Assembly: GCA_009780625.1 (NCBI GenBank)
Contig: WQZR01000049.1
Span: forward strand, 1-7,539
DNA: 7,539 nucleotides
Origin: Bacillota bacterium
GTDB lineage: Bacteria > Bacillota > Clostridia > Christensenellales > UBA1242
Reading direction: 5' to 3'
Part shown: piece by piece, positions 1-5,934 of the stretch
Position numbering within the stretch: position 1 is the stretch's first letter
Layout: the number at the start of each line of letters is the position of its first letter
The notes under the pieces: model-generated
Told to the model about the DNA's origin: nothing
Database searches by the model: none
Seen by the model: only the letters and a program-made list of their open reading frames with translations
Program-made: the position numbers and the translations under genes

Positions 1-711
1 CAATGCCCCCATAGCCGTTGGCTGCATATATTTTTTTGCAACCCAAATCGTCCAACGCGGAAAGCCCCTAATGATGTCAGACTTTGCAACACCCGGGTGT
101 GCAACCACAGATATTGTGCTAGAGCCTTCAAGTTTTTTTGCAAGTTGATAACTAAACAAAATGCAAGCAATCTTGCTTCTTGCATATGCTGGAAACATTC
201 CCATCTCCGCTTCTTTAAAGTTTTCAAATGGTGCAGCGTTCTTTCTTCTGTGTGCAACACTGCCAAGCGAAACAATTCGCGAGTTTGGAGTGTCCAAAAT
301 TGTGTCTAGCAACAAACCAGTGAAAACATAGTGTCCCAAATGATTTGTTCCAAAGCGAAGTTCATAGCCATCTTCTGTTAGTCCTCTCTTTGTCAAAACC
401 CCTGCATTGTTGATTAGAATATCAATTCTTGAAAAATTGTCTTTAATTTCATTTGCCGCAGCATGTGTGCTTTTAAAAGACGCCAAGTCGCATTCTTGAA
501 CAAAAAGCTTTGCCTGCGGAACTTTTGCTAAGATTCTTTCTTTCGCTTTTTCTCCACGCTCAACGCTTCTAACTGCCATAATCACAGTTGCGCCTTTTGA
601 TGCAAGTGCCAAAGCTGTCTCGAAACCAAGCCCTGTGTTTGCTCCGGTCACCACTGCAACCTTGCTTGTTAAATCTGGAATGTTGTCTGTTGTCCATCTG
701 TTATTTTTCAT
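1..711 (-). CDS. Short-chain dehydrogenase/reductase, 3' end cut by window edge
   Basis: NAD(P)-dependent oxidoreductase of the classical SDR family, closest in feel to the retinol-dehydrogenase/WWOX-like group. 237 residues are visible and the frame is open to the left edge; relatives are usually about 290-330 aa, so the C-terminus is missing. Seen: N-terminal W-T-x-x-x-I-P-D-L lead-in typical of this subgroup; cofactor motif TGANTGLG (22-29) in the first Rossmann strand-turn; NNAG (101-104); Asn123 in NHLGHY; candidate catalytic Ser in SLGS (148-151); catalytic Tyr176 and Lys180 in YARSK; PGVAKSD (206-212) after strand beta-6. The start ATG has no Shine-Dalgarno, but a TATAAT lies 6 nt upstream, so the message may be leaderless. 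It sits just past the terminator of the acetyltransferase gene, so it is probably an independent unit. The substrate cannot be inferred and there is no obvious link to the ATP-grasp cluster. Confidence 0.93.
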   Translation of the reverse strand, partial: MKNNRWTTDNIPDLTSKVAVVTGANTGLGFETALALASKGATVIMAVRSVERGEKAKERILAKVPQAKLFVQECDLASFKSTHAAANEIKDNFSRIDILINNAGVLTKRGLTEDGYELRFGTNHLGHYVFTGLLLDTILDTPNSRIVSLGSVAHRRKNAAPFENFKEAEMGMFPAYARSKIACILFSYQLAKKLEGSSTISVVAHPGVAKSDIIRGFPRWTIWVAKKYMQPTAMGAL

Positions 712-717
712 AAATCT

Positions 718-723
718 ATTATA
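718..723 (-). promoter_or_regulatory. -10 box (TATAAT) of the dehydrogenase gene
   Basis: A perfect TATAAT ends 6 nt before the ATG at 711, so transcription would begin on or next to the A of the start codon. No good -35 is visible: the region 16-18 nt upstream lies within the stem-loop of the preceding terminator (GCATAG at 746-741). The promoter is therefore -10 driven or weak. Confidence 0.45.
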
Positions 724-754
724 CAACAAAAAAAGCGGACCTATGCCCGCTTTT
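724..754 (-). terminator. Intrinsic terminator after the GNAT gene
   Basis: On the minus strand AAAAGCGG pairs perfectly with CCGCTTTT around an 8-nt loop (stem arms 754-747 and 738-731), followed by a run of T (CTTTTTTTG). It starts 8 nt after the acetyltransferase stop codon and would separate that gene from the dehydrogenase. Confidence 0.85.
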
Positions 755-761
755 CCCATAT

Positions 762-1301
762 TTAAGCAAGTTTTTTCTTGAAGATAATTTTTTCGCCCTC
801 TTTTTTGAAAGTTTTATAGTATGTGATTTTTGCGTCGCCATCTGCATAGAAATCTGGAAACCTTCCAATCTCCAAATAGTCTTGCTTGATGTAGAACTGT
901 CTTGTTGGTTCATATTGCGGTTTTGATGCAGTTTCAACATAGATATGCATTCCGCCGTCTTTTCTGATTCTATCTTCAGTCATCTTCATAAGTTTTTTGC
1001 CAATGCCTTTTCCAGCTTGGCTTTTGCAAACAGCAATCCAATATAGGTTATAACTAGAATCTGTTCCATAAATATGACCATAACAAGAGAACCCAACAGC
1101 CTTGCCGTCTGCCTCAGCAACAACAAAACTATAACCACTCTCCTCCGCACCTTTTTCTAGGTGCTCGGTGGCCAACTCTTCAATAGTCTCATCTTCTTCT
1201 TCGTTGAAGAACCCCGTGCTCTCGTTGATTTCCCTTATTATTTTTGCTTCGCCTTCTTTAAGTTTAAATCTAAATTTTAAACTACAACTGACCCCTTCCA
1301 A
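762..1301 (-). CDS. GNAT-family N-acetyltransferase (TTG start)
   Basis: 179-aa single-domain GNAT protein that would transfer an acetyl group from acetyl-CoA to an amine. Seen: beta-strand 4 / motif A region LYWIAVCKSQAGKGIGKKLM (about 87-105), with the pyrophosphate loop A-G-K-G-I-G at 96-101. The usual Gln/Arg of Q/R-x-x-G-x-G is Ala96, with a Gln one place earlier. The conserved tail is Y-E-P-T-R-x-F-Y (130-137) followed by D-F-Y (150-152). The start is TTG: an in-frame stop lies 24 nt upstream, no ATG or GTG is in frame between them, and AAGGA (1315-1311) is 9 nt upstream. It has its own extended -10 promoter and a terminator, but no terminator separates it from the ATP-grasp gene upstream, so it may also be read from that operon. 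From context it could acetylate beta-lysine (as AblB does, though AblB is longer) or the product of the ATP-grasp enzymes, either as a pathway step or as self-protection. That role is inference. Confidence 0.9.
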   Translation of the reverse strand: MEGVSCSLKFRFKLKEGEAKIIREINESTGFFNEEEDETIEELATEHLEKGAEESGYSFVVAEADGKAVGFSCYGHIYGTDSSYNLYWIAVCKSQAGKGIGKKLMKMTEDRIRKDGGMHIYVETASKPQYEPTRQFYIKQDYLEIGRFPDFYADGDAKITYYKTFKKEGEKIIFKKKLA

Positions 1302-1310
1302 AATAACACG

Positions 1311-1315
1311 TCCTT
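1311..1315 (-). promoter_or_regulatory. Shine-Dalgarno deciding the TTG start
   Basis: AAGGA is 9 nt upstream of the TTG at 1301. A GTG at 1309 is out of frame and soon hits a stop, so this SD supports the TTG. Confidence 0.7.
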
Positions 1316-1333
1316 TTTTGATTTATTCTGTTG

Positions 1334-1362
1334 ATTATAGCACTCTTTATTAATTTAGGCAA
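1334..1362 (-). promoter_or_regulatory. Extended -10 promoter of the GNAT gene
   Basis: TTGCCT (1362-1357), 17-nt spacer, TATAAT (1339-1334) preceded by TG at the extended -10 position (TGCTATAAT). The predicted start near 1327 gives a leader of about 25 nt containing the SD. Confidence 0.75.
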
Positions 1363-1374
1363 TATATATTTCAG

Positions 1375-2355
1375 TCATACATTTCCGATTACAAACTCTG
1401 CTTCGTCAATCAGCATTTCAACTTTTTCCCTTTGAGAAATGCCTGCGCTTGCACAAGAAAGTGCAAGGCTGCAGTGAACTGCAATGCATGGATTAGAGTT
1501 GATTTCCATAACAAATGGCTTGCCATTTGCATCAACTCTGAAATCAATTCTTGCATAGCCGCTCATTTTGATTGTTGCCCAAACATCTCTGCATGCAGCG
1601 TTTAGTGCAGAAACCAGTTCTTTCTCTTTTTCAACATCCATTTCAAGGGACTCAGTGTTGTGAAAATCGTAGCTGTCTTCATCCCACTTAGACTCATATG
1701 TCAAAATGTTGTGTCTGTTTCCAAAACCCTTGAAGTGAACTTCTCTTGGTGGAAGTGCTCTTCCGTGAATCATGCTGATAGAAACTTCTCTGCCCTCAAT
1801 AAACTCGTCTGCAAAATATTCAAAACCAAATCTGTCTTCCCACTCTGCGATTTTGTCTAGAACATGCTGAAGCGACTTTGCAACAAAAATTCCTTCTTCT
1901 GAAATTCCAATTGATGCACACTCATAAACAGGCTTAAGAATATACTTAGCACCATCTTTATAGAACTTTGTGTTGTCTTTTGAAACATAACCGCCAGTTG
2001 AAAGACCGCTCTCCAAAAGAACGTTTTTTGTGCCGATTTTGCTGTTCATAATTTCCATTGCATAAGACCCACAACCAGAAAATCTTAGACCATAGTTCTC
2101 AAGAACTTGTGGAACAAGATGTTGAAGTCTTCCGCTTCCTTCAACTTCTTCAACAAGATTGAAAACATAACCCTTAAACTCTCTAAGTTCGTCTAGGTCT
2201 GAAATCTGTTTAATTGGCATTGTGCGCGAAGCAAAACCTAGCTCTTCAAGCATAAGAGCAACATGGTTTACTTGAACGATTGTGTCCTCGTTATCTTTTG
2301 TTGGAGTGTCACCAACATAGTTATGGATGATAATTACATCTTTTAGTGCTTTCAT
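1375..2355 (-). CDS. ATP-grasp ligase, D-Ala-D-Ala-ligase-like (third of three)
   Basis: 326-aa ATP-grasp enzyme of the carboxylate-amine ligase type, which forms an acyl phosphate and then an amide bond. Seen: N-terminal NEDT (22-25), with no GGxSxE motif of true Ddl enzymes; FNLVE (65-69); GCGSYAM and NSK (94-106); ATP-lysine strand ILKPVYECASIGIS (139-152, Lys141); DEFIEGRE (183-190); a long insert S-M-I-H-G-R-A-L-P-P-R-E (194-205); YARIDFRVD (268-275); metal-binding MEINSNPC (283-290) with Asp271, Glu284 and Asn286. Ddl has a Gly-containing turn where this has Asn-Pro-Cys. It aligns without gaps to the upstream paralogue over about 316 residues (about 60% identity by hand count). ATG has GAGGGG 9 nt upstream, but that SD can be masked by leader RNA. 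Lack of the Ddl substrate motif and the KamA/GNAT context argue against a peptidoglycan role. Substrate unknown. Confidence 0.93.
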   Translation of the reverse strand: MKALKDVIIIHNYVGDTPTKDNEDTIVQVNHVALMLEELGFASRTMPIKQISDLDELREFKGYVFNLVEEVEGSGRLQHLVPQVLENYGLRFSGCGSYAMEIMNSKIGTKNVLLESGLSTGGYVSKDNTKFYKDGAKYILKPVYECASIGISEEGIFVAKSLQHVLDKIAEWEDRFGFEYFADEFIEGREVSISMIHGRALPPREVHFKGFGNRHNILTYESKWDEDSYDFHNTESLEMDVEKEKELVSALNAACRDVWATIKMSGYARIDFRVDANGKPFVMEINSNPCIAVHCSLALSCASAGISQREKVEMLIDEAEFVIGNV

Positions 2356-2364
2356 AATAAAATA

Positions 2365-2445
2365 CCCCTCTATGTGCAGATTTAACTATTCTAAAAAAAG
2401 AGAATAGTCGCCAATAAATCTTAAGTGTGCTTAGCACATAGTGGG
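2365..2445 (-). promoter_or_regulatory. Candidate translational attenuator masking an SD
   Basis: In the minus-strand RNA, CTATGTGC (2441-2434, in the last codons of the leader ORF) is perfectly complementary to GCACATAG (2377-2370), directly before the SD of the third ATP-grasp gene. After one A-A mismatch, CCC (2445-2443) pairs with GGG (2368-2366) of that SD. Two further hairpins exist: TGTGC-TAA-GCACA (2438-2426), which uses the same upstream strand and so excludes the long helix, and CTATTCT/AGAATAG (2407-2401 with 2392-2386, 8-nt loop), which sits inside the long-range loop. A ribosome at the end of the leader ORF would cover the masking strand and free the SD. Complementarity is seen; function is inferred. 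Confidence 0.6.
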
Positions 2446-2535
2446 TATATACATCGAAAAATTAACACCTGACTTTACAAGCGTTCTAGAAATACTTTCG
2501 TTATTTAGAATGTATTTTCCGATGTTCATTTTCAT
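2431..2535 (-). CDS. 34-aa leader peptide or small protein upstream of third ATP-grasp gene
   Basis: An ORF of 34 codons, beginning MKMNIGKYIL and ending NFSMYIPTMC, then TAA. It lies wholly between the two ATP-grasp paralogues on the same strand. A TTGACA-17-TATAAC promoter ends 6 nt before its ATG, so the transcript would begin at the start codon, and no SD is needed or seen. Its last codons (CCC ACT ATG TGC) form the strand able to mask the SD of the next gene, which suggests a regulatory leader of the translational-attenuation kind. No run of one regulatory amino acid is seen. A second possibility is a functional small protein, or a peptide substrate for the ligases, since some ATP-grasp ligases act on ribosomal peptides (pheganomycin PGM1). 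Nothing in the sequence proves that. I do not recognise the peptide. Confidence 0.55.
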   Translation of the reverse strand: MKMNIGKYILNNESISRTLVKSGVNFSMYIPTMC

Positions 2536-2541
2536 GAACTA

Positions 2542-2570
2542 GTTATAACTTTATTTGACATGTTTGTCAA
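2542..2570 (-). promoter_or_regulatory. Promoter for leader ORF and third ATP-grasp gene, with palindromic operator
   Basis: TTGACA (2570-2565), 17-nt spacer, TATAAC (2547-2542), placed 9 nt after the stop of the second ATP-grasp gene. The -35 is one arm of a perfect inverted repeat, TTGACAAACATGTCAA (2570-2555; 6-bp arms, 4-nt centre), a plausible operator for a dimeric repressor. This gives the third gene expression control separate from the kamA transcript. Confidence 0.75.
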
Positions 2571-2578
2571 CCGTTTTT

Positions 2579-3607
2579 TTAATTTTCTTTTACAGACAAA
2601 CCATCTTTTTCCGACACAGTTATGATGGTTTTTCTGAATGGTTTATCGAGGCTAGAATTGATAAGCAAACTAACCTTGTCGTTCTGAGAAATTCCAACTT
2701 TTTGACAAGATAAATCCAAACTTGAATCTGTTGTGATGCAAGGGTTTGCGTTGATTTCCATAACATGTGGCTTCCCTGTGTTGTCCACTCTAAAGTCTAT
2801 GCGAGCATAGCCACTAAGTTTCAAAATCTTCCAACACTCAACACATATTCTGTTGATTTCAATAACAAGTTCGGTTTCTTCAAGCAAGTCCACCTCTCTA
2901 GATTCTGTGTTGTCATAGTCTTCGCTTTCTAAATCCCACTTTGCTTTATAGCTTAAAATTTTAGGTTTATCACCAAAGTTTAGAAACATCATCTCTCGCG
3001 GTGGAAGCGTTCTTCCATGAATCATAGAAACAGAAATTTCTCGCCCGTCAATAAACTCATCAGCAAAATATGTATAGCCGTTTTTGCTTTCAAATTCTTT
3101 AATTTTGTCCAGAACTTGTGGAAGAGATTCAGCCACAAAAATTCCGTCTGTTGAAATTCCAACTGATGCACATTCGTGAATTGGTTTAAGAATATATTTA
3201 GTTCCTTCCACAAAATATTCTGTGTTGCACTCAGCAACAAAACCACCTGTTGGAATGTTGTTTCTAAGCAGAATTTTTTTGCAGTTCACTTTGCTGTTAG
3301 ACATTTCCATCGCATATGAACCACAACCAGAAAACTCCAAACCATAGTCTTCCAAAATTTTTGGAACAAGATGCAGAAGTTTTCCACTTCCATCAATATC
3401 TTCAACAAGGTTAAAAACATAACCTTTGAAATCTTTAAGTTTTTCTAAGTCCGAAAAGTCCTTAACAGACAGTTTCGAAACTGCATATCCAAGTTCTTCA
3501 AGCGATGAGAAAACCTCGTTCACTTGCACAAGCGTGTCTTCGTTTTCCTTTGTTGGTGTTTCGCCAACATCATTGTGAATTATTATAATTTCTTTTGCGT
3601 TTTCCAT
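2579..3607 (-). CDS. ATP-grasp ligase, D-Ala-D-Ala-ligase-like (second of three)
   Basis: 342-aa ATP-grasp carboxylate-amine ligase, tandem paralogue of the 326-aa enzyme downstream. Seen: NEDT (22-25); FNLVED (65-70); GSGKLLHLVP (73-82); GCGSYAM (94-100); ILKPIHECASVGIS (139-152, Lys141); DEFIDGRE (183-190); LPPRE (201-205); YARIDFRVD (268-275); MEINANPC (283-290), with the metal ligands Asp271, Glu284 and Asn286 all kept. It differs from its twin by a polar C-terminal extension of about 16 residues. Start: ATG 8 nt after the stop of the upstream ATP-grasp gene, with AAGGGG in that gap, so it is translationally close-coupled in the kamA operon. The SD-to-ATG spacing is short (2-4 nt). Retention of catalytic residues in both copies suggests two ligation steps or two substrates rather than decay. 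Confidence 0.93.
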   Translation of the reverse strand: MENAKEIIIIHNDVGETPTKENEDTLVQVNEVFSSLEELGYAVSKLSVKDFSDLEKLKDFKGYVFNLVEDIDGSGKLLHLVPKILEDYGLEFSGCGSYAMEMSNSKVNCKKILLRNNIPTGGFVAECNTEYFVEGTKYILKPIHECASVGISTDGIFVAESLPQVLDKIKEFESKNGYTYFADEFIDGREISVSMIHGRTLPPREMMFLNFGDKPKILSYKAKWDLESEDYDNTESREVDLLEETELVIEINRICVECWKILKLSGYARIDFRVDNTGKPHVMEINANPCITTDSSLDLSCQKVGISQNDKVSLLINSSLDKPFRKTIITVSEKDGLSVKEN

Positions 3608-3615
3608 GTCCCCTT

Positions 3616-4587
3616 TTATTTAACGCGTTCCAATGCAGAAGTTATTATTTGTTTGAACAATTGTGAATATGTTATGCCATGTGCATAACAAAGCAGCGGC
3701 AAGTCTGAAATGATTGGGTTTATTCCAGCAAGTGGGTTTACTTCCATAAAAGAAGGTTTACCAAATCTGTCCATTCTTATATCAACCCTTCCGCCATCTC
3801 TGCATCCTAGACCTCTCCATGCTTTGATTGCAAGGTCCATACATTGTTTTGCTAGAGCTTTATCTTCAAGTTTCACGTATTTAACATAGTCCTCAAATTC
3901 TTGTTTCATGTCGTATGTGTAGTCCACATCTTTAGAAATAACAACTTCCAAAACACCAAGTGCTTTTGCTTTTCCGTTTGTTCCAGTGATTCCAACTGTA
4001 AACTCTCTGCCTGGCAAATATTCTTCAACAAGAATTGCTTGGTTTGGATACATTTTAATCAGTTTTGCGCAAGTTGCTTTAAGTTCTTTTTGGTTGTTCA
4101 CTTTGCTTATTTCAAGAACACCTTTGCTTGTTCCTTCTGCAATTGGTTTACAAAACAAAGGAAACTGCAATGTGTGCCCTTCTATGTCTTTAACATCATA
4201 AACTTCAATGAAGCATGGTGTGTTTACACCCATGTCTCTAACAATTCTTTTTGTTTTGCCTTTGTGCAGCGTCACTGCCATAACAAGTGCATCTGAAAAC
4301 ACATACGGAATTTTGTATGCATCAAGAAGTGCAGGCACTTGTGCCTCTCTAGAATAGCCATACATACCTTCACAGATATTGAAAACTATATCCCATCTCT
4401 TCCCCGCGTTAAGTTTTTCAACAAGAGAAGTTAGGCACCCAATTCTTTCTGTTGTGTGTCCAAGTTTTTTAAGTTCTGTTTCAATAGCAATAATTGTATC
4501 TTCGGTGTCAAACTCTGCTATCTCTTCTGACGTATAGCCTTTTTTTATGTAGTCATCTTTTAAATCATATGTAATGCCAAAATGCAT
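3616..4587 (-). CDS. ATP-grasp ligase, D-Ala-D-Ala-ligase-like (first of three, divergent)
   Basis: 323-aa ATP-grasp enzyme from a different subfamily than the two downstream. Seen: EDT (29-31) at the position of NEDT in the others; FNICEG (69-74) and REAQVPALLDAY (80-91), which recall the Ddl N-terminal domain; ATP-binding FCKPIAEGTSKGV (145-157, Lys147); EEYLPGREFTVGI (188-200); GGRVDIR (265-271, Asp269); metal-binding MEVNPLAGINP (281-291, Glu282 and Asn284). It lacks the GGxSxE motif of Ddl, so automatic naming as D-alanine--D-alanine ligase would be unsafe. It starts 23 nt after kamA with AAGGA 6 nt before the ATG and ends 8 nt before the next ligase, so kamA and the first two ligases form one tight operon. 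It probably makes an amide from an amino acid; substrate unknown. Confidence 0.93.
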   Translation of the reverse strand: MHFGITYDLKDDYIKKGYTSEEIAEFDTEDTIIAIETELKKLGHTTERIGCLTSLVEKLNAGKRWDIVFNICEGMYGYSREAQVPALLDAYKIPYVFSDALVMAVTLHKGKTKRIVRDMGVNTPCFIEVYDVKDIEGHTLQFPLFCKPIAEGTSKGVLEISKVNNQKELKATCAKLIKMYPNQAILVEEYLPGREFTVGITGTNGKAKALGVLEVVISKDVDYTYDMKQEFEDYVKYVKLEDKALAKQCMDLAIKAWRGLGCRDGGRVDIRMDRFGKPSFMEVNPLAGINPIISDLPLLCYAHGITYSQLFKQIITSALERVK

Positions 4588-4610
4588 GTTTTTTCCTTTT
4601 ATGATTGAAG

Positions 4611-5729
4611 CTAGTCTTCAATCGTTGGGTATTTGGTTGTTTCTTTTGTAAACCCTTCTAGGTGAATATAATTCTTTTCAATCTTCTTAACAAAGTTTGG
4701 AAGAAGCGGAACTTTTCCTCCCTTCGATGTGTCCACAACATATGTTGGAACAGCAAAGCCAGATGTTTGTCCAATAAGCCCTTCCATAATTTTTAGACCT
4801 GTCTTGATTGAAGTTCTAAAATGTTTAGAACCTGGAATTGGGTCGCACTGGTAAATATAGTATGGTCTCACGCGGTTTCTGACAAGTGCATTAAACATTT
4901 TCATCATTGTTTCTGTTTTGTCGTTGATTCCTTTAAGAAGAACCGTTTGGCTTCCAAGTGGAATTCCAGCGTCGGCAAGCATATTGCAAGCCACTTCGCA
5001 CTCTGGCGAAACTTCTGCTGGATGCATAAAGTGAATGTTAATCCAAAGCGGATGATATTTTTTAAGCATTTTAACAAGTGCAGGAGTCACACGTTGTGGA
5101 AGAACAACTGGAACTTTAGTTCCAATTCTTATAATTTGAACATGAGGAATTTTTCTAAGGTTAGACAAAATAAACTCTAACTTAGAATCGCTTAGTGTAA
5201 GCGGGTCACCACCGCTAATCAAAACGTCTCTAATCACTGGTGTTCTTTTTATATATTCAATTGCTTCAACAATTTTTTCTTGTGGAAAATGACTGTTCAT
5301 GTTTTCTGAAACAAGCCTAGACCTTGTGCAATATCTGCATCTAAGCGAACAAAAATCTGTTGCAAGAAGCAAGCATTTGTCTGGATATCTATGAATAATG
5401 TTGTTCACTGGTCTGAACTTATCTTCATCAAGTGGGTCGCCTTCCTCTCCAGCAGACATAACCATCTCGTGGCTTGTTGGAACAACAGCTTTTCTTAGAA
5501 CTTTATTCTCTGTAATAAGACTTGCATAGAACGGAGTCATACTAAAACTTAGAGGAAGTTTATTCCCCTTGCAGTCGTATATTTCTGATTCTTCAAGTTT
5601 TATAAGCTGCTTTACTTGTTCTGGTGTTGTGATGCGATTTTTGACATGCCAGTGCCAATCTGCCCATTCTTTTTCTGTAACTGATGGGAATAGTTTTTTT
5701 ATAGGGTCAGGTGCTTCTTTTGTTTTCAT
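4611..5729 (-). CDS. kamA: KamA-family radical SAM aminomutase, probably lysine 2,3-aminomutase
   Basis: 372-aa radical-SAM, PLP-dependent aminomutase that would move the alpha-amino group to the beta carbon (L-lysine to L-beta-lysine). Seen: an N-terminal W-x-D-W-x-W-x-V-K-N-R-I region (22-33) as in clostridial lysine 2,3-aminomutase; HRYPDKCLLLATD (113-125); the [4Fe-4S]/SAM motif C127-x3-C131-x2-C134; ISGGDPL (171-177); PVVLPQR (207-213); YYIYQCD (290-296); VVDTSKGGK (331-339), whose Lys339 fits the PLP lysine. Asp296 and Asp333 match the two Asp residues that hold the lysine side chain in the clostridial enzyme and that are changed in glutamate 2,3-aminomutase, so lysine is the favoured substrate. 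It lacks the Cys-rich zinc-binding tail of that enzyme (about 416 aa) and in this resembles EpmB, but no EF-P or EpmA gene is here. An in-frame stop just upstream fixes the ATG; the nearest SD (GAAGGA) is unusually far, about 17 nt. Confidence 0.93.
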   Translation of the reverse strand: MKTKEAPDPIKKLFPSVTEKEWADWHWHVKNRITTPEQVKQLIKLEESEIYDCKGNKLPLSFSMTPFYASLITENKVLRKAVVPTSHEMVMSAGEEGDPLDEDKFRPVNNIIHRYPDKCLLLATDFCSLRCRYCTRSRLVSENMNSHFPQEKIVEAIEYIKRTPVIRDVLISGGDPLTLSDSKLEFILSNLRKIPHVQIIRIGTKVPVVLPQRVTPALVKMLKKYHPLWINIHFMHPAEVSPECEVACNMLADAGIPLGSQTVLLKGINDKTETMMKMFNALVRNRVRPYYIYQCDPIPGSKHFRTSIKTGLKIMEGLIGQTSGFAVPTYVVDTSKGGKVPLLPNFVKKIEKNYIHLEGFTKETTKYPTIED

Positions 5730-5752
5730 TTTATCGCAATTCTACTTCCTTC

Positions 5753-5811
5753 GAACCTTCTAGAGTACTCACTTTCCTAGGGTTCTTTTTGCTTATTTTT
5801 TGTTAGCAAAA
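5753..5811 (-). promoter_or_regulatory. Structured 5' leader of kamA
   Basis: The kamA mRNA leader is about 95 nt. It contains TTTTGCT/AGCAAAA (7 bp; 5811-5805 with 5793-5787) and a second stem: GAACC/GGTTC (5785-5781 with 5757-5753) stacked on CTAG/CTAG (5780-5777 with 5763-5760) across a 2-nt bulge. The second stem ends right before the only SD-like sequence, GAAGGA (5752-5747). It matches no riboswitch class I can recognise, and no T-run follows either stem. Confidence 0.4.
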
Positions 5812-5831
5812 CACATAGCCTTCTATTGCAA

Positions 5832-5859
5832 ATTATACTCCTATTATTATAAATGTCAA
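5832..5859 (-). promoter_or_regulatory. Promoter of the kamA operon
   Basis: TTGACA (5859-5854), 16-nt spacer, TATAAT (5837-5832), both perfect hexamers. The predicted transcript start is near 5825. It lies in the 219-nt divergent gap shared with the small plus-strand gene. Confidence 0.8.
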
Positions 5860-5899
5860 CGGTTTTAACACATATTTTTTTGCAGCCTTTCTATGAGTT

Positions 5900-5927
5900 T
5901 TGTAGTGGCGATTATACATGCTATAAT
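5900..5927 (+). promoter_or_regulatory. Extended -10 promoter of the small plus-strand gene
   Basis: TATAAT (5922-5927) preceded by TG at the extended position (TGCTATAAT). The best -35 is TTGTAG (5900-5905) at 16 nt, which is weak. The predicted start near 5934 falls downstream of the ATG at 5853, which supports the GTG at 5949 as the true start. Confidence 0.65.
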
Positions 5928-5934
5928 GCACATA

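Noticed and set aside
2386..2407. Intrinsic terminator from CTATTCT/AGAATAG upstream of the third ligase
   Set aside because: The stem is AT-rich and its T-run is in the loop, not after the stem, so it would not terminate transcription.
3901..4296. Plus-strand ORF of 131 codons opposite the first ligase
   Set aside because: It is a shadow of the ligase gene: full of Cys, Phe and Asn from antisense codons, with no SD and no recognisable domain. Other antisense ORFs over the minus-strand genes were dropped for the same reason.
1375..4587. Calling the three ATP-grasp genes D-alanine--D-alanine ligase (ddl)
   Set aside because: They lack the GGxSxE substrate motif and the usual NEINTxPG turn, are present in triplicate next to kamA, and have no cell-wall genes nearby.
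4611..5729. EpmB (EF-P beta-lysylation) or glutamate 2,3-aminomutase as the identity of the KamA protein
   Set aside because: No epmA or efp is in the window, and the N-terminus and YYIYQCD region follow clostridial lysine 2,3-aminomutase. Both lysine-binding Asp residues are present, whereas the glutamate enzyme has Lys and Asn there. EpmB-like length keeps a small doubt.
5753..5825. Lysine riboswitch upstream of kamA
   Set aside because: The leader is under 100 nt and shows only two simple stems; the lysine riboswitch is larger, with a five-way junction that I cannot find here.
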